From Promethearchaeota archaeon (GTDB taxonomy: Archaea; Asgardarchaeota; Lokiarchaeia; Sigynarchaeales; SOKP01): a stretch of DNA of 44,968 nucleotides. The notes beneath the pieces were generated by a model. That model was given only the letters and a program-made list of their open reading frames with translations, was not told where the DNA came from and ran no database searches. This document shows, piece after piece, positions 8,867 through 17,180 of this stretch. Every line of letters begins with the position of its first letter. The first letter of the stretch is position 1. The position numbers and the translations under genes are program-made. The stretch spans positions 1 to 44,968 of the forward strand of contig JAHLWT010000082.1 of NCBI GenBank assembly GCA_019057775.1, written 5' to 3'.

Positions 8867-10132
8867 ATGAAAATAGAATATAAATTTGATAAAAAAGCAA
8901 TGTTATTACTTGTTTCAGACGTGCATATAGGAGCATTAAGAACAAATATATCTCTATTCAACGATTTTTTAAGAAGTTTAATTGAAGGGTTAGAAAATAG
9001 ATCTCTTGAAAACTTGAAAGCTCTTATAATATTAGGTGATTGCTTCGATTTAATCATGGATACTCACGAAGATTTTTTTGAATATAAGATATTTGATGAA
9101 ATTTTAGAAAATTTTAATAGCTTACATGAGAGAGAAGAATTTAATTTAGTTTTTGCGCTTGGCAATCATGAAGTTTCTGTAAAAAATGATTATGATAAAA
9201 CTTTTTCTACTGAGAGATCTGACTTGGTAAATGAATTTAATAAAATTAAAGATAAATTGAATAGACCATATACTTTCTTTAATGATAAAATATTTTCTCA
9301 ATATGTTATTATAAAAAATGATGAATCCAATGAACCTCAACTCCTTTTATATGACACCAAAGAAGAAATAGCTAAAGGTTCAAAGATAAAACCAATTCCA
9401 TTAAAAATCAAAGCGCCTGAAGAGACAGATCATAATATTTTGCTTTGCCATGGTTTTCAATTTGATCCAAACCTAAGTTATTTTTCTGGAATTTGGCATT
9501 TCTGTTTAAAAGTAACTTCAAAGATAATAAAAGAGATAGCAGATGGAATATGGAATGGATTTTTTAAAGTAATTTATAAAGGAGGTCAAAGATTAAAACA
9601 ATTTGTTGAAGATAAAATTAAAAGTATGATTGATGAAACATCGCGGAAATATGTAAAAAAAAATAAATTGACAATCAACAAACAACTAAATACTGAAATA
9701 TACACGTTAATAATGAAAAAGTTAGAATCTGATCTAAAAAGAGACAAAATAGAAACAAATAAACCATTTAATGAACATATTTACACTGAATTTATACCAA
9801 CATTAAAAAGGTTTGGATATAATGAAGATTTCAGTCATATAATTTTCGGACATACTCATCGTAGACGAGGTATACCCCTGCTAAGGAAAAAAAGACCAGA
9901 AATTCAACGATTTGAAGGATCTCAAATGGAAGATACAAAAATATTAAATACTGGAGCATGGCAACATGTTGATTTTCCTAGTTTCATTCAAATTAACACT
10001 GATTGGGAATTTAAATTAGGAACAATTGAAAAAAAAGTAAGTGAAATAGAAAACAAAATAATAAAAAAGCCACTATCAGGTAGAACAATCCAAGACTTAA
10101 GTCAAAAACAGAAAAATCTCTTGCTTCATTAA
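8867..10132 (+). CDS. calcineurin-like metallophosphoesterase, 421 aa
   Basis: The metallophosphoesterase motifs occur in the expected order: SDVH (Asp 18, His 20), LGDCFD (Gly 57-Asp 58), GNHE (99-102), LLCHGFQ (about 190) and FGHTHRRR (about 327). These residues bind the two catalytic metal ions in phosphomonoesterases, phosphodiesterases and nucleases of this superfamily. Between the fourth and fifth motifs is an insert of roughly 120 residues, rich in Lys and Ile (KFVEDKIKSMIDE-type helices), larger than in minimal family members. GDCFD followed by an early GNHE resembles UDP-diacylglucosamine-hydrolase-like phosphoesterases, but the substrate cannot be named. No signal peptide is seen, so it should be cytosolic. 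Confidence 0.8.
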   Translation: MKIEYKFDKKAMLLLVSDVHIGALRTNISLFNDFLRSLIEGLENRSLENLKALIILGDCFDLIMDTHEDFFEYKIFDEILENFNSLHEREEFNLVFALGNHEVSVKNDYDKTFSTERSDLVNEFNKIKDKLNRPYTFFNDKIFSQYVIIKNDESNEPQLLLYDTKEEIAKGSKIKPIPLKIKAPEETDHNILLCHGFQFDPNLSYFSGIWHFCLKVTSKIIKEIADGIWNGFFKVIYKGGQRLKQFVEDKIKSMIDETSRKYVKKNKLTINKQLNTEIYTLIMKKLESDLKRDKIETNKPFNEHIYTEFIPTLKRFGYNEDFSHIIFGHTHRRRGIPLLRKKRPEIQRFEGSQMEDTKILNTGAWQHVDFPSFIQINTDWEFKLGTIEKKVSEIENKIIKKPLSGRTIQDLSQKQKNLLLH

Positions 10133-10143
10133 AGATCGAGTAA

Positions 10144-10320
10144 TTAAAACCTTTTAATGAATTAAATTCTGCTTTTTCGCCAAACATACCAAAATATGGA
10201 GTGAAGATTACGGGCAACGGGAACCAGGTCTTTACTACCACCTTAATCGTAGTAAGTGCCTTAGGTGGTGTGGGAACAATTTCTGTTCTAATCTTAATGA
10301 GAAAAAGGAATCAAATTTAA
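10144..10320 (+). pseudogene. orphan C-terminal membrane anchor of a surface protein
   Basis: Just after the phosphoesterase stop, a 58-codon open stretch encodes FNELNSAFSPNIPKYGVKITG, then TTTLIVVSALGGVGTISVLI and LMRKRNQI before a TAA at 10318-10320. A hydrophobic helix followed by a short basic RKR tail is the usual end of archaeal secreted, membrane-anchored proteins. There is no start codon in place and no signal peptide, and the stop TAA 10141-10143 precedes it. G+C content is higher than in the flanks. I read it as the leftover 3' end of a deleted surface-protein gene. Confidence 0.6.
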
Positions 10321-10461
10321 GTTTTAACTTCAAAATCTATTCTTATTAATTTAAATCTTGAAAACATTAAAGGAAGTTTTTGGGAATAGTCTAAATCATA
10401 TTAATACTGTACAAATTTTTTTTTTGGTAGTACACAAAATCTTGAAAACAAACTTTCAAGA

Positions 10462-12084
10462 TTAAGATATCCGTTCTTTTCTGTACTTTTCCTTTTGAAG
10501 AATCCGTGAATACTGCATAATCCCTAGATACGCACTAGCGAAACCAATTCCATAGAAAAGTCCGATGGAAATATTCGCTATGATATTTTGAGGGGGAAAA
10601 AAGTTTATCCAGACCCAAGAGGTCATCATAAATAGGGCACCTAGCCCTATAACCAAATGTCGATGCTTCCATATAAGAGTGGGCGGTTTGGGGCATAACC
10701 TTGGGTATTTTTTGCACAATTCTTCAGGGAGGATTCGTATTCTGATTATTATATCGAGGATGGGAGGAATAATCATGATAATAGCGGTCCCAACAGCCAT
10801 AACTGGGCCCAATACGACACAACAAAACTGTTCAATTCTCGGGCTTCCTCGTTCCAAAGGATAAGGATCACTTGCTGGCCACGTGTCGATACAACCTGGG
10901 CCACAGTCAATTTCATATGCTCCCTCTCCATCCCAATTTGACCAATAATTACCTTCATTTGTTGACATCTCATACCATATATTTCGCGCATTAATCCCTC
11001 TGTCGTCGTAAGCTTCAGCATAACAACTATAACAACCGAAACACATTGAGTTCGCGCCTATTCCTTCAGGGTTATTACCATAGAATTTATTATGATGGAT
11101 AACATTTTCTTGACACAATCCCGCCATTTCTTCTTCACAAATAGGGCCAATTTTTACTCCATACCCTGTGTTTTTATAGAGATCATTGTAGAGTATTACA
11201 TTCCAAGAACAATCTTCATAGAGATAGATCCCATGAAAGTTATATGAGCAATCATTGTAAGAGATGTTAGCCATATTAGAACTATACAGATAAATTCCAT
11301 ATGTATTATAGTAGCAATAATTGTTCGTAATATTAAAGGGATTGACAATCCCATAGCCGTTCCTTATATTTATTCCATGATAATTTAATGAACAATTATT
11401 ATCAAGAACTAACACATCTGAAGCATAACATGCAATTCCCACAAATTCATTAAGAGCACATGTATTATTCTTTATTAGTGTAAGGTCACTAAATTCTACA
11501 TCTATTCCCATTTGATTATCCATACAGCGGTTATTAGTGATGTTAGAATAATCACCATTATACACATAGATCCCTGTATCAAAATTATTGTTGCACTCGT
11601 TGTTAGTAATAATAACACCTTGAGAATAATAGATATGAATACCATCCTCATTTCCTTCACATATATTATTAGAAAGATTAGCAGTATTAGATTCTATATT
11701 CCTAATATATATGCCATATAATGTTGCGTTTATTTTACAGTTAACAATAGTAAAATTCTTGGTAGTATGATTGACTTGTATACCATAATTTTGAGTAGTC
11801 TCGATAAGCAACCCTGAAATTATATAGGGATCTTCAGAAGTACCAGTTCCAGGGAAGGCAGAAAATTCACTATCATGAGTAATATTGATTGGACTATGGG
11901 GTGTATAGGAAAGGCGTAATCCTGTTACTTCATTAATATTTCTTGTATTTTTAGTATAATTCATGTGTTCTTGCTTTGTTGGTTGGTGATTGTATTGAAC
12001 AACAGCTACAATTCCTACAACTACTAGCAATAAAGTGATATAAAAGGTCATAGTCTTAAATATCGAGTAATAAACAGCTCTCAT
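10462..12084 (-). CDS. NosD-like parallel beta-helix surface protein
   Basis: From ATG 12084 the protein is about 540 residues. An N-terminal hydrophobic helix (FYITLLLVVVGIVAVV) acts as signal or anchor. The middle is a right-handed beta-helix of ~23-residue turns with repeated NNxC..N..GIYxY..S motifs (for example NITNNRCMDNQMGIDV and ISYNDCSYNFHGIYLY), typical of NosD/PbH1 carbohydrate-binding or surface proteins. The turns carry many Cys and Asn. A GNYWSNWDGEGAYEIDC..DPYPL block closes the helix, as in other NosD proteins. Three membrane helices follow near the C-terminus. A TTG at 12159 is in frame, but a TATA-like ATATATTTATAC (12140-12151) lies downstream of it, so ATG 12084 is preferred. 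It is probably a cell-surface adhesin or glycan-binding protein; ligand unknown. Confidence 0.75.
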   Translation of the reverse strand: MRAVYYSIFKTMTFYITLLLVVVGIVAVVQYNHQPTKQEHMNYTKNTRNINEVTGLRLSYTPHSPINITHDSEFSAFPGTGTSEDPYIISGLLIETTQNYGIQVNHTTKNFTIVNCKINATLYGIYIRNIESNTANLSNNICEGNEDGIHIYYSQGVIITNNECNNNFDTGIYVYNGDYSNITNNRCMDNQMGIDVEFSDLTLIKNNTCALNEFVGIACYASDVLVLDNNCSLNYHGINIRNGYGIVNPFNITNNYCYYNTYGIYLYSSNMANISYNDCSYNFHGIYLYEDCSWNVILYNDLYKNTGYGVKIGPICEEEMAGLCQENVIHHNKFYGNNPEGIGANSMCFGCYSCYAEAYDDRGINARNIWYEMSTNEGNYWSNWDGEGAYEIDCGPGCIDTWPASDPYPLERGSPRIEQFCCVVLGPVMAVGTAIIMIIPPILDIIIRIRILPEELCKKYPRLCPKPPTLIWKHRHLVIGLGALFMMTSWVWINFFPPQNIIANISIGLFYGIGFASAYLGIMQYSRILQKEKYRKERIS

Positions 12085-12245
12085 TCGTGTTTCGCCCTTA
12101 ATAGAATGTTTTTTACTAATGAATAAGAATACTATTTTGTATAAATATATTTGGATCAAACTGACTCATAGCATGTTAAATAATAAAAAATACAGTCACT
12201 TCATATAAATGATTTAATTTTCAAATTAGCTTAGAATAATAAGTC

Positions 12246-12476
12246 TCAATTAATCTTTTTCTTTCTTTTTCTTATTATTTGACCAAATACAAATAAATAT
12301 GCTGGAATAAAAATTAACCAAATAAAGATAATCCATACGACAAGTAACAAGATTATATCTGGATAATGTTGAATGATTAAATCAAAATCTGATAGTGGAG
12401 ATCTCAAATTGATGATTCCTAATACTATGAATGGAATTGAGATTATCCCGACTACTAACAATCCATATTTAACCAA
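12246..12476 (-). CDS. small two-helix membrane protein
   Basis: This is a 76-residue protein with two hydrophobic segments (about 4-24 and 40-66, the second rich in Trp and Ile: LLLVVWIIFIWLIFIPAYLF) and a strongly basic end (IIRKRKKKIN), giving a predicted cytosolic C-terminus. It is divergent from the gene at 12486 with only 9 bases between start codons, so at least one of the two promoters must lie inside the opposite gene. The family is unrecognised. Confidence 0.55.
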   Translation of the reverse strand: MVKYGLLVVGIISIPFIVLGIINLRSPLSDFDLIIQHYPDIILLLVVWIIFIWLIFIPAYLFVFGQIIRKRKKKIN

Positions 12477-12485
12477 ATTTTCATT

Positions 12486-12935
12486 ATGAGATTGAATAAC
12501 AATCTTTTGAAGATAGGAGATAAGTTATTTAGAACTCACCCAGAAAACCACTATTATAAATGGCTTCTAGAACCATTAGCAATTCTACGATTTCTAATGA
12601 TTAATTCCAAGATACAAGAAGATTCTGTCATTATCTCAAAAGGAGATATTTTTGATTCATTATGCTCGATCGGCACTTTAATTTTATTGGATACATTTTC
12701 TAAAATAGATAAAAAATCGGGGAAAATATATCAATACAAATCTGAAATTCAACAAATAGTAACCAAGGTTTTTCCATTGGATGAGCTTTTTGATTGTATT
12801 GAATATCTTCAAGGAAGTTGGAAGATATTCGGACATTCTATTGGAAATCTAATACTTCAATTCCATAATACGTTTACAAACCCTGAGATTGTATACCGAG
12901 TAATAGATTCCTTAATGTTTTTAGAGAAATTATGA
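12486..12935 (+). CDS. hypothetical protein, 149 aa
   Basis: This is a soluble, helical protein of 149 residues with no recognisable domain. It reads convincingly as coding: hydrophobic periodicity in WLLEPLAILRFLMIN, SLCSIGTLILLDTFSKID and NLILQFHNTF, and few rare codons. The start ATG 12486 is the first in frame. There is no clear ribosome-binding site and only 9 bases separate it from the divergent small membrane protein gene, so a leaderless or embedded promoter is likely; an ATATTTAA at about 12465-12472 is too close to be a normal TATA box. Confidence 0.5.
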   Translation: MRLNNNLLKIGDKLFRTHPENHYYKWLLEPLAILRFLMINSKIQEDSVIISKGDIFDSLCSIGTLILLDTFSKIDKKSGKIYQYKSEIQQIVTKVFPLDELFDCIEYLQGSWKIFGHSIGNLILQFHNTFTNPEIVYRVIDSLMFLEKL

Positions 12936-13013
12936 AAATTTTATCGATATCATATCCTTACCTAGAAATACAAAATCACCTAAGACAAAATATATTGGAG
13001 AAGAGATATAATG

Positions 13014-13024
13014 CTATATAAAAG
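13014..13024 (+). promoter_or_regulatory. TATA box of the DUF3800 gene
   Basis: CTATATAAAAG is a good match to the archaeal TATA consensus. Its centre is about 28 bases before ATG 13047, so transcription would start within a few bases of the start codon and the mRNA would be essentially leaderless. Confidence 0.55.
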
Positions 13025-13046
13025 TTATATTTAGAGAGATTTTATT

Positions 13047-13871
13047 ATGTATTTTGCATTTATTGATGAATCAGGAAATCCCAATTCTAAAGATACAAAC
13101 AATCAGTTCTATGTTTTATTAGCTCTTATTATGCACGAAAAAGGTTTCCACTATCTTAATAATTATACTAGATCTTTAAGGCAAGAGATTTGGGATTTAG
13201 TAAAGGACGACGAAAAAAATAGTGAAATACCTGAAGATTTTGAGCTTCATTTAAAAGATATCACCAACCGAACTGACTATTATCTAAAATTAAAAAATGA
13301 CAATGAAACACTCCTGAAGGTGTTAGATAAGATTTATAATTTTATTTCTAATCTTTTTGCTAAAGTTATTGCTGTTGTTATCCCAAAGGAGGAGTTTTAT
13401 AGAAATTATTCTGAAGGTATAACTACTTGGGCATTCAAATTGCTTGTTGAGCGTTTACATCGCTATATTTGGCTCCGAAAAGCGTATAAGGAAGAATTTA
13501 TCTTACTTGTGATGGATAAAGCAGGTGAAGAAGAAGATAATAAACGTAGAAAGGAAATTGAGGATTATATGTTATATGGGACAGGGGGAGGAGACCGTCC
13601 TGAGAATGTTATTGAAACACCATTTATAGGAGACTCTAAAATTCATAAAGGCGTACAAGTAGCTGATGCAATTGCCTATATGTTAAGGAGACACGTTAGA
13701 AAATGCTCTGGAATTAATCCAGATGCTTTCATGGACTATTATTCTAATAGATACATGAAGAAATTAACTGGATTATTTTATGCAGGTTCAAGATGGAAAC
13801 CACAAGATGTTATAAAATTTTTTCCGGGAAGTTATTGTATAAATGATGAGTTCTGGGATATTTTCAAATAG
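13047..13871 (+). CDS. DUF3800 family protein
   Basis: This 274-residue protein starts with the DUF3800 hallmark FIDESGNP (Asp 7-Glu 8), followed by YVLLALIMHEKG. The conserved core continues with LLVMDKAGEEEDNKRR and ends with the second hallmark, KGVQVADAIAYMLRR (about 197-211). The acidic residues at both ends of the domain resemble an RNase H-like arrangement, and DUF3800 genes often sit near mobile elements and defence genes; catalytic activity is not established here. Immediate neighbours on the right are nucleases. The gene is preceded by a clear TATA box and is probably transcribed alone. Confidence 0.75.
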   Translation: MYFAFIDESGNPNSKDTNNQFYVLLALIMHEKGFHYLNNYTRSLRQEIWDLVKDDEKNSEIPEDFELHLKDITNRTDYYLKLKNDNETLLKVLDKIYNFISNLFAKVIAVVIPKEEFYRNYSEGITTWAFKLLVERLHRYIWLRKAYKEEFILLVMDKAGEEEDNKRRKEIEDYMLYGTGGGDRPENVIETPFIGDSKIHKGVQVADAIAYMLRRHVRKCSGINPDAFMDYYSNRYMKKLTGLFYAGSRWKPQDVIKFFPGSYCINDEFWDIFK

Positions 13872-14182
13872 TCATTATTTCAAATTCAGATTTATTCCAC
13901 AATTTAGCCAAACATTAATCAAACTCAACCTGGCAAAAGTCACTGTTCTTTTTATGATATTATTTCAAACCAATTAATTCTAATGATGCTCTTATTTATT
14001 AAAAATTTAATTTTTGTAAATTAATTGTAATCCCATTGAACTTTAAAATTAGGTAAATTCAGAGTCTGATTTTAATGAAAATTTAATGAAAAAGAAATAA
14101 AAATTCTATTTAAAGCAGATTTGATTTTTAAAAAAAGTACTAGGCTTTTTTAAAATAAATGAGTTTAACTAGTATAGTTAAT
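13872..14182. other. A+T-rich intergenic region, nothing recognised
   Basis: The stretch between the DUF3800 gene and the end of the C2H2-finger frame on the other strand is A+T-rich, with no sustained open frame. I see no repeat or RNA gene in it. Both flanking genes end here (convergent), so terminators are expected, but no specific signal stands out. Confidence 0.4.
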
Positions 14183-14302
14183 TTAGGATTTTTTATGTGA
14201 AGGATTGGTCTTCAAGTGATCTAAGAGCTCCTTCGTAGATACGAAGCTTCTTAAGCAGTATCGGCAATCTATCCTTTCTTTCAGTTCATTATTCTCGTAA
14301 TT
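14183..14302 (-). pseudogene. C2H2 zinc finger in frame behind the TGA of the exonuclease-like gene
   Basis: Reading on past the TGA at 14305-14303 without changing frame gives NYENNELKERID, then CRYC, 12 residues (LRSFVSTKELLD), H, six residues, H, and KKS before TAA at 14185-14183. C-x2-C-x12-H-x6-H is a credible C2H2 finger, and the first Cys pair and spacing are unlikely by chance. It therefore seems to be the original C-terminus of the gene at 14303, cut off by an in-frame TGA. Readthrough cannot be excluded. The palindrome CTTCGTA-GA-TACGAAG (14231-14246) lies within it. Confidence 0.6.
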
Positions 14303-15112
14303 TCAGGTCTTTCCATGCAAGTAATCGCGAACTTTCATGCTTTTCAGAGCCACTTGATATTCCTTGAGTAAGTCAATGAAATTATGATATGCAATTCGCT
14401 TTAAATGGATTCTATTTCCGCCCTTCACGTATTTTTGCCATTCTCCTATGACGTCATTTCCAGTCACGTCATCCCAATTAAAGGTAATATTGTCCAAGGA
14501 GACATGTTTAGCTAAGATCTTTCCCTCTTTAGACACGTCAATCTCGTGGTTCATGAGCTCTACCCACCCCCAACGAAATAATTTCAACCATACCATTTCA
14601 GAATCCTTGTGATAAGCAACTACCGGGGGAGGGAGTTGATATCCTATCGCCTTACATTTCTTCGCAAATTCCTTATGTTTGTCGGTATCAATTAATTGAT
14701 AAATTATTGCTTTGCGGGCATTCAAATATCCCATGGTAATGACAAAGTGGCTTTTATTCTTGTGCATATCCCCCGTGGCTTCGACATCTATGACCGTGAA
14801 GGGAACTTTAAAGGGTACGGGAATGGTGATCTTGATCCATTTAGGCTTCTTCTGCATTATTTTAATCTGTTTATCAAACAAAGCGCAAAAGTGGGTAAAT
14901 ACTTTTTCTCTTGGAAAAAATTTCTCGGGAAAGTCTTTCACCTTAGCTCCATGGCATATCTTGCAGAATGGATGGCATTCAGGAAATATTTCTCGTTCAT
15001 CACAAGATAGACAAGTGGTTAACTCCCTGTACCGCTTTTCATCTATGGACATTCGATGGGAATAATTTTCATAGTCTAATGTTCCAATATCAATTGTATC
15101 AAATTTAACCAT
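14303..15112 (-). CDS. DEDD/RNase H-fold exonuclease-like protein with zinc-binding N-terminus
   Basis: The 269-residue product has an N-terminal Cys-rich segment (CLSCDE, then CHPFCKIC) likely to bind zinc. An RNase H-like domain follows: VIDVEATGD (Asp about 106, Glu about 108) as Exo I, a strand FVITMGYL and IIYQLIDTD, VVAYHKDSEMVWL as an Exo II-like element, and RIAYHNFIDLLKEY as an Exo III-like element. This order resembles YprB/RNase_H_2-type 3'-5' exonucleases of the DEDD group; the substrate (DNA or RNA) is not known. G+C content is higher than average here, suggesting transfer. The frame stops at TGA 14303 although a C2H2 finger follows in frame, so the protein may be truncated by one module. 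A C-rich/G-rich element lies 149 bases upstream. Confidence 0.6.
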   Translation of the reverse strand: MVKFDTIDIGTLDYENYSHRMSIDEKRYRELTTCLSCDEREIFPECHPFCKICHGAKVKDFPEKFFPREKVFTHFCALFDKQIKIMQKKPKWIKITIPVPFKVPFTVIDVEATGDMHKNKSHFVITMGYLNARKAIIYQLIDTDKHKEFAKKCKAIGYQLPPPVVAYHKDSEMVWLKLFRWGWVELMNHEIDVSKEGKILAKHVSLDNITFNWDDVTGNDVIGEWQKYVKGGNRIHLKRIAYHNFIDLLKEYQVALKSMKVRDYLHGKT

Positions 15113-15260
15113 ATATTTTTCACTTTGGCATATAGACTTTCCTATCTTCTAAAGGCTTATTAGTATAGGGAAATATTTATCTTTTTAAATTTTGTCTTAA
15201 CCTATAATATTTTTTAATAGAAATATATCTTTTTCCCAATATCTTCTATAATTATTGTCT

Positions 15261-15291
15261 CCCACCCCCGTGGTGCCCCCTCCTAAAAAAG
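15261..15291. repeat. recurrent CCGTGGTG-C-tract element, copy A
   Basis: The plus strand reads a C-rich block, CCGTGGTG, CCCCCTCC and TAAAAAAG. The other strand is G-rich with four G-tracts. Close copies occur at 16421-16450 (B) and 19691-19720 (C). It lies 149 bases upstream of the start of the minus-strand gene 14303-15112, ahead of a possible promoter TTTAAAAAGATAAATA. Confidence 0.65.
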
Positions 15292-15325
15292 TGTGTGTGG
15301 GATGAATATTTCTTAAAAAAAGGAA

Positions 15326-16279
15326 TTATTTAAATTTCCAATTAATTTCTGTAACTGTATTTGGGGTTGTTTTCATTTCAATTCTTTTAGCTTTTGAATT
15401 TGGTTCATTATCTTTACTTATTCGAGTTTGGATTACCTCATTTCCAATTATCCATATAGAGATTAATTCCCCATTTTCATAAGTTGATAAATCCTCCAAT
15501 GGTACTAGAGAATGGGAAGGTTGGAATTCTTTTGGATATATACCAATACAATTAACGAGATTTTCAACTAAATCGTGAAATGCTTCAAATTCAGATTCAA
15601 AATAATCTAAAGCGATTACTTTTTTATCATAGCTAAGTCTATCAAATTCATTTGTATATTTATCAGGAAGGTAAACTACAAATTCCTCTTTTGGTTTTAT
15701 TCTAAAAAAAGTATGAAAAGATAAATTATAATGATGTTGATCTAAATTTCTGTAAGATCTAATTCGTTCTCCATGATCTTTCCAATAATTTATGACCATT
15801 TTTTGTATTGTTTCGGGGAACTTTGTTAAAATAGGATTATTCTTATCTTTATAACCATAATAATATGTAGGGAGTTTTCCTGGTAACTCTTCTTTAATTC
15901 CAAGATAGTGCCCAAGAATGAGCATTATTCTATCTTGAAGAATGAACATTGTATTAAGAAAGGGCATTATAAAATACATATATTCTCGTGTAAGAAAGGA
16001 AGAATATAATATTTCTGTTTCATGTGTTAGTTCAAGATTTGGCTTTAAAGCTTCAAATTGAGGTTTAAATGCTTTTTCTTTCATTAATCTCATGCGCTGT
16101 AAGATTGAATAAGCATAATACGCTTTATAGACAAATTCGTTATGAAAATAATGGAATTTCTCAAAACCAATAAACTGACTTTTGTCTTTACCAACAATCT
16201 TATTCATATATTCATCAACTAATCCATTAAAACGTAAAAAAAGCTTCTTTTGGTTAAATTCTTTACCCGAGTTGAGCAT
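15326..16279 (-). CDS. hypothetical HEPN-like protein with Rx4H motif
   Basis: This 317-residue helical protein is not from a family I can name. Residues 171-186 (ERIRSYRNLDQHHYN) contain Arg 177-x4-His 182 (or x5-His 183) following a helix, the pattern of HEPN-domain RNases; long helices on both sides (for example MPFLNTMFILQDRIMLIL) fit that all-alpha fold. The C-terminal ~100 residues turn beta-rich (ELISIWIIGNEVIQ, RIEMKTTPNTVTEI). HEPN proteins are common in toxin and defence loci, where they cut RNA. Context supports that: a PD-(D/E)XK nuclease and an OLD ATPase follow upstream on the same strand. The HEPN assignment is inference from one motif. Element B lies 142 bases upstream of the start, with a TATA-like TACTATTTAAAAAC closer in. 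Confidence 0.5.
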   Translation of the reverse strand: MLNSGKEFNQKKLFLRFNGLVDEYMNKIVGKDKSQFIGFEKFHYFHNEFVYKAYYAYSILQRMRLMKEKAFKPQFEALKPNLELTHETEILYSSFLTREYMYFIMPFLNTMFILQDRIMLILGHYLGIKEELPGKLPTYYYGYKDKNNPILTKFPETIQKMVINYWKDHGERIRSYRNLDQHHYNLSFHTFFRIKPKEEFVVYLPDKYTNEFDRLSYDKKVIALDYFESEFEAFHDLVENLVNCIGIYPKEFQPSHSLVPLEDLSTYENGELISIWIIGNEVIQTRISKDNEPNSKAKRIEMKTTPNTVTEINWKFK

Positions 16280-16420
16280 AATTTTATATTTTGAATTTTA
16301 GGTTTAATTAGAAAAAGAAAAATCACCTTTATAAAAAGAGTATCTTTACAGGTTTTTTTATTGAATTGAAGGATTGTTTTTAAATAGTATTTATTTCTTT
16401 TTTTTCACCCTATATTACCT

Positions 16421-16450
16421 CCCTCCCCCGTGGTGACCCTCTTAAAAAGG
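16421..16450. repeat. recurrent CCGTGGTG-C-tract element, copy B
   Basis: The core is CCCTCCCCCGTGGTG followed by ACCCTCTTAAAAAGG. Similarity to copy C continues to the right through GTAGAGTCTCAAATTAGA, where C has GTAGGTTCTTAAATTAGG, so the repeated unit is about 50-55 bp. It sits in the gap between the HEPN-like gene (upstream of its start) and the end of the PD-(D/E)XK gene. Confidence 0.65.
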
Positions 16451-16546
16451 TAGAGTCTCAAATTAGAAGATCTTGATATCATTTCTTATGTGATTCTCCC
16501 AACGACTTGTAAAATATGTTGTGTAGCAATCTTAATCAGTAAAAAA

Positions 16547-17050
16547 CTAATCACTAATCTTGATTCCCCCACTATACCATTCAAGATCATCCCTTTCATC
16601 AACTAAATTGATTTTTAAAAATAGACCAAATTTATAATTATAAGGGTCTTTTGTAAATGCTTTAAGTTTATTTCTATCAACCTTTCCAGAGATAGAACTT
16701 GGAAATTTCTTGACTTCAATAACAAGAAGATTAAAGTCTTGTGATCCTCGTTTATGAACTATAATATCGGGAAAAACAGTTTTGGCTTCAGTATCATCCC
16801 AACTAACGTTTTTTTGTGGAAGATCAAGTCTTTTCACTAAATCGTCAATTTCATTATGTTCAAATCGATTATATTCACAATCAACATTGAATTCTGGAAC
16901 TAGCTCTTTTAAATATTCAGCTAATTTATGAGTAATCGTTCTTTCATTTACATTAATCTCAAGTAAATGTTTATCGAGTCTTCTTAATTTCTGTAAACTG
17001 CACTTTACAATTCCTTCAATTTTGTCTTTTGTGAATGGCATGTTATACAT
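16547..17050 (-). CDS. PD-(D/E)XK nuclease-fold protein
   Basis: This 167-residue protein fits a minimal restriction-endonuclease fold. The first helix carries NERTITHKLAEYL (Glu 36). The metal-binding motif is FPDIIVHKRG (Asp 95), then NLLVIEVKKF with Glu 112-x-Lys 114. That spacing is the classic PD...ExK signature, so hydrolysis of DNA or RNA with Mg2+ is likely. No DNA-binding or methyltransferase partner is visible. The gene lies between an OLD-family nuclease and an Rx4H protein on the same strand, which suggests a defence role. Gaps of 130-270 bases separate these genes, so each may have its own promoter. The start ATG 17050 is the first available. Confidence 0.7.
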   Translation of the reverse strand: MYNMPFTKDKIEGIVKCSLQKLRRLDKHLLEINVNERTITHKLAEYLKELVPEFNVDCEYNRFEHNEIDDLVKRLDLPQKNVSWDDTEAKTVFPDIIVHKRGSQDFNLLVIEVKKFPSSISGKVDRNKLKAFTKDPYNYKFGLFLKINLVDERDDLEWYSGGIKISD

Positions 17051-17105
17051 AATGTCTTGGTTGAGAATATAAACTTTACTTTAGGTATAAGTTTTTCTTA
17101 TCCGC

Positions 17106-17135
17106 AATGGCGCCCTCCTCATTCCTCGGGGGAAA
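17106..17135. repeat. weak, degenerate relative of the C-tract element (copy D)
   Basis: AATGGCGCCCTCCTC followed by ATTCCTCGGGGG resembles the TGGTG-CCCCCTCCT part of copies A and C, and again lies just upstream (56 bases) of a start codon in the same gene block. The match is partial, and I treat it as tentative. Confidence 0.3.
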
Positions 17136-17180
17136 ATTAATTTAATGAATTACTTTAATGATTTGAGTAATAAAATCATA

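Noticed and set aside
10011..10241. 76-codon minus-strand frame with hydrophobic C-terminus
   Set aside because: It is antisense to the phosphoesterase end and to the orphan anchor; its hydrophobicity is a shadow.
14303..14305. TGA as a selenocysteine codon
   Set aside because: The context is not a redox motif and I see no convincing SECIS-like stem in the next 120 bases; nonsense mutation or simple readthrough is more likely.
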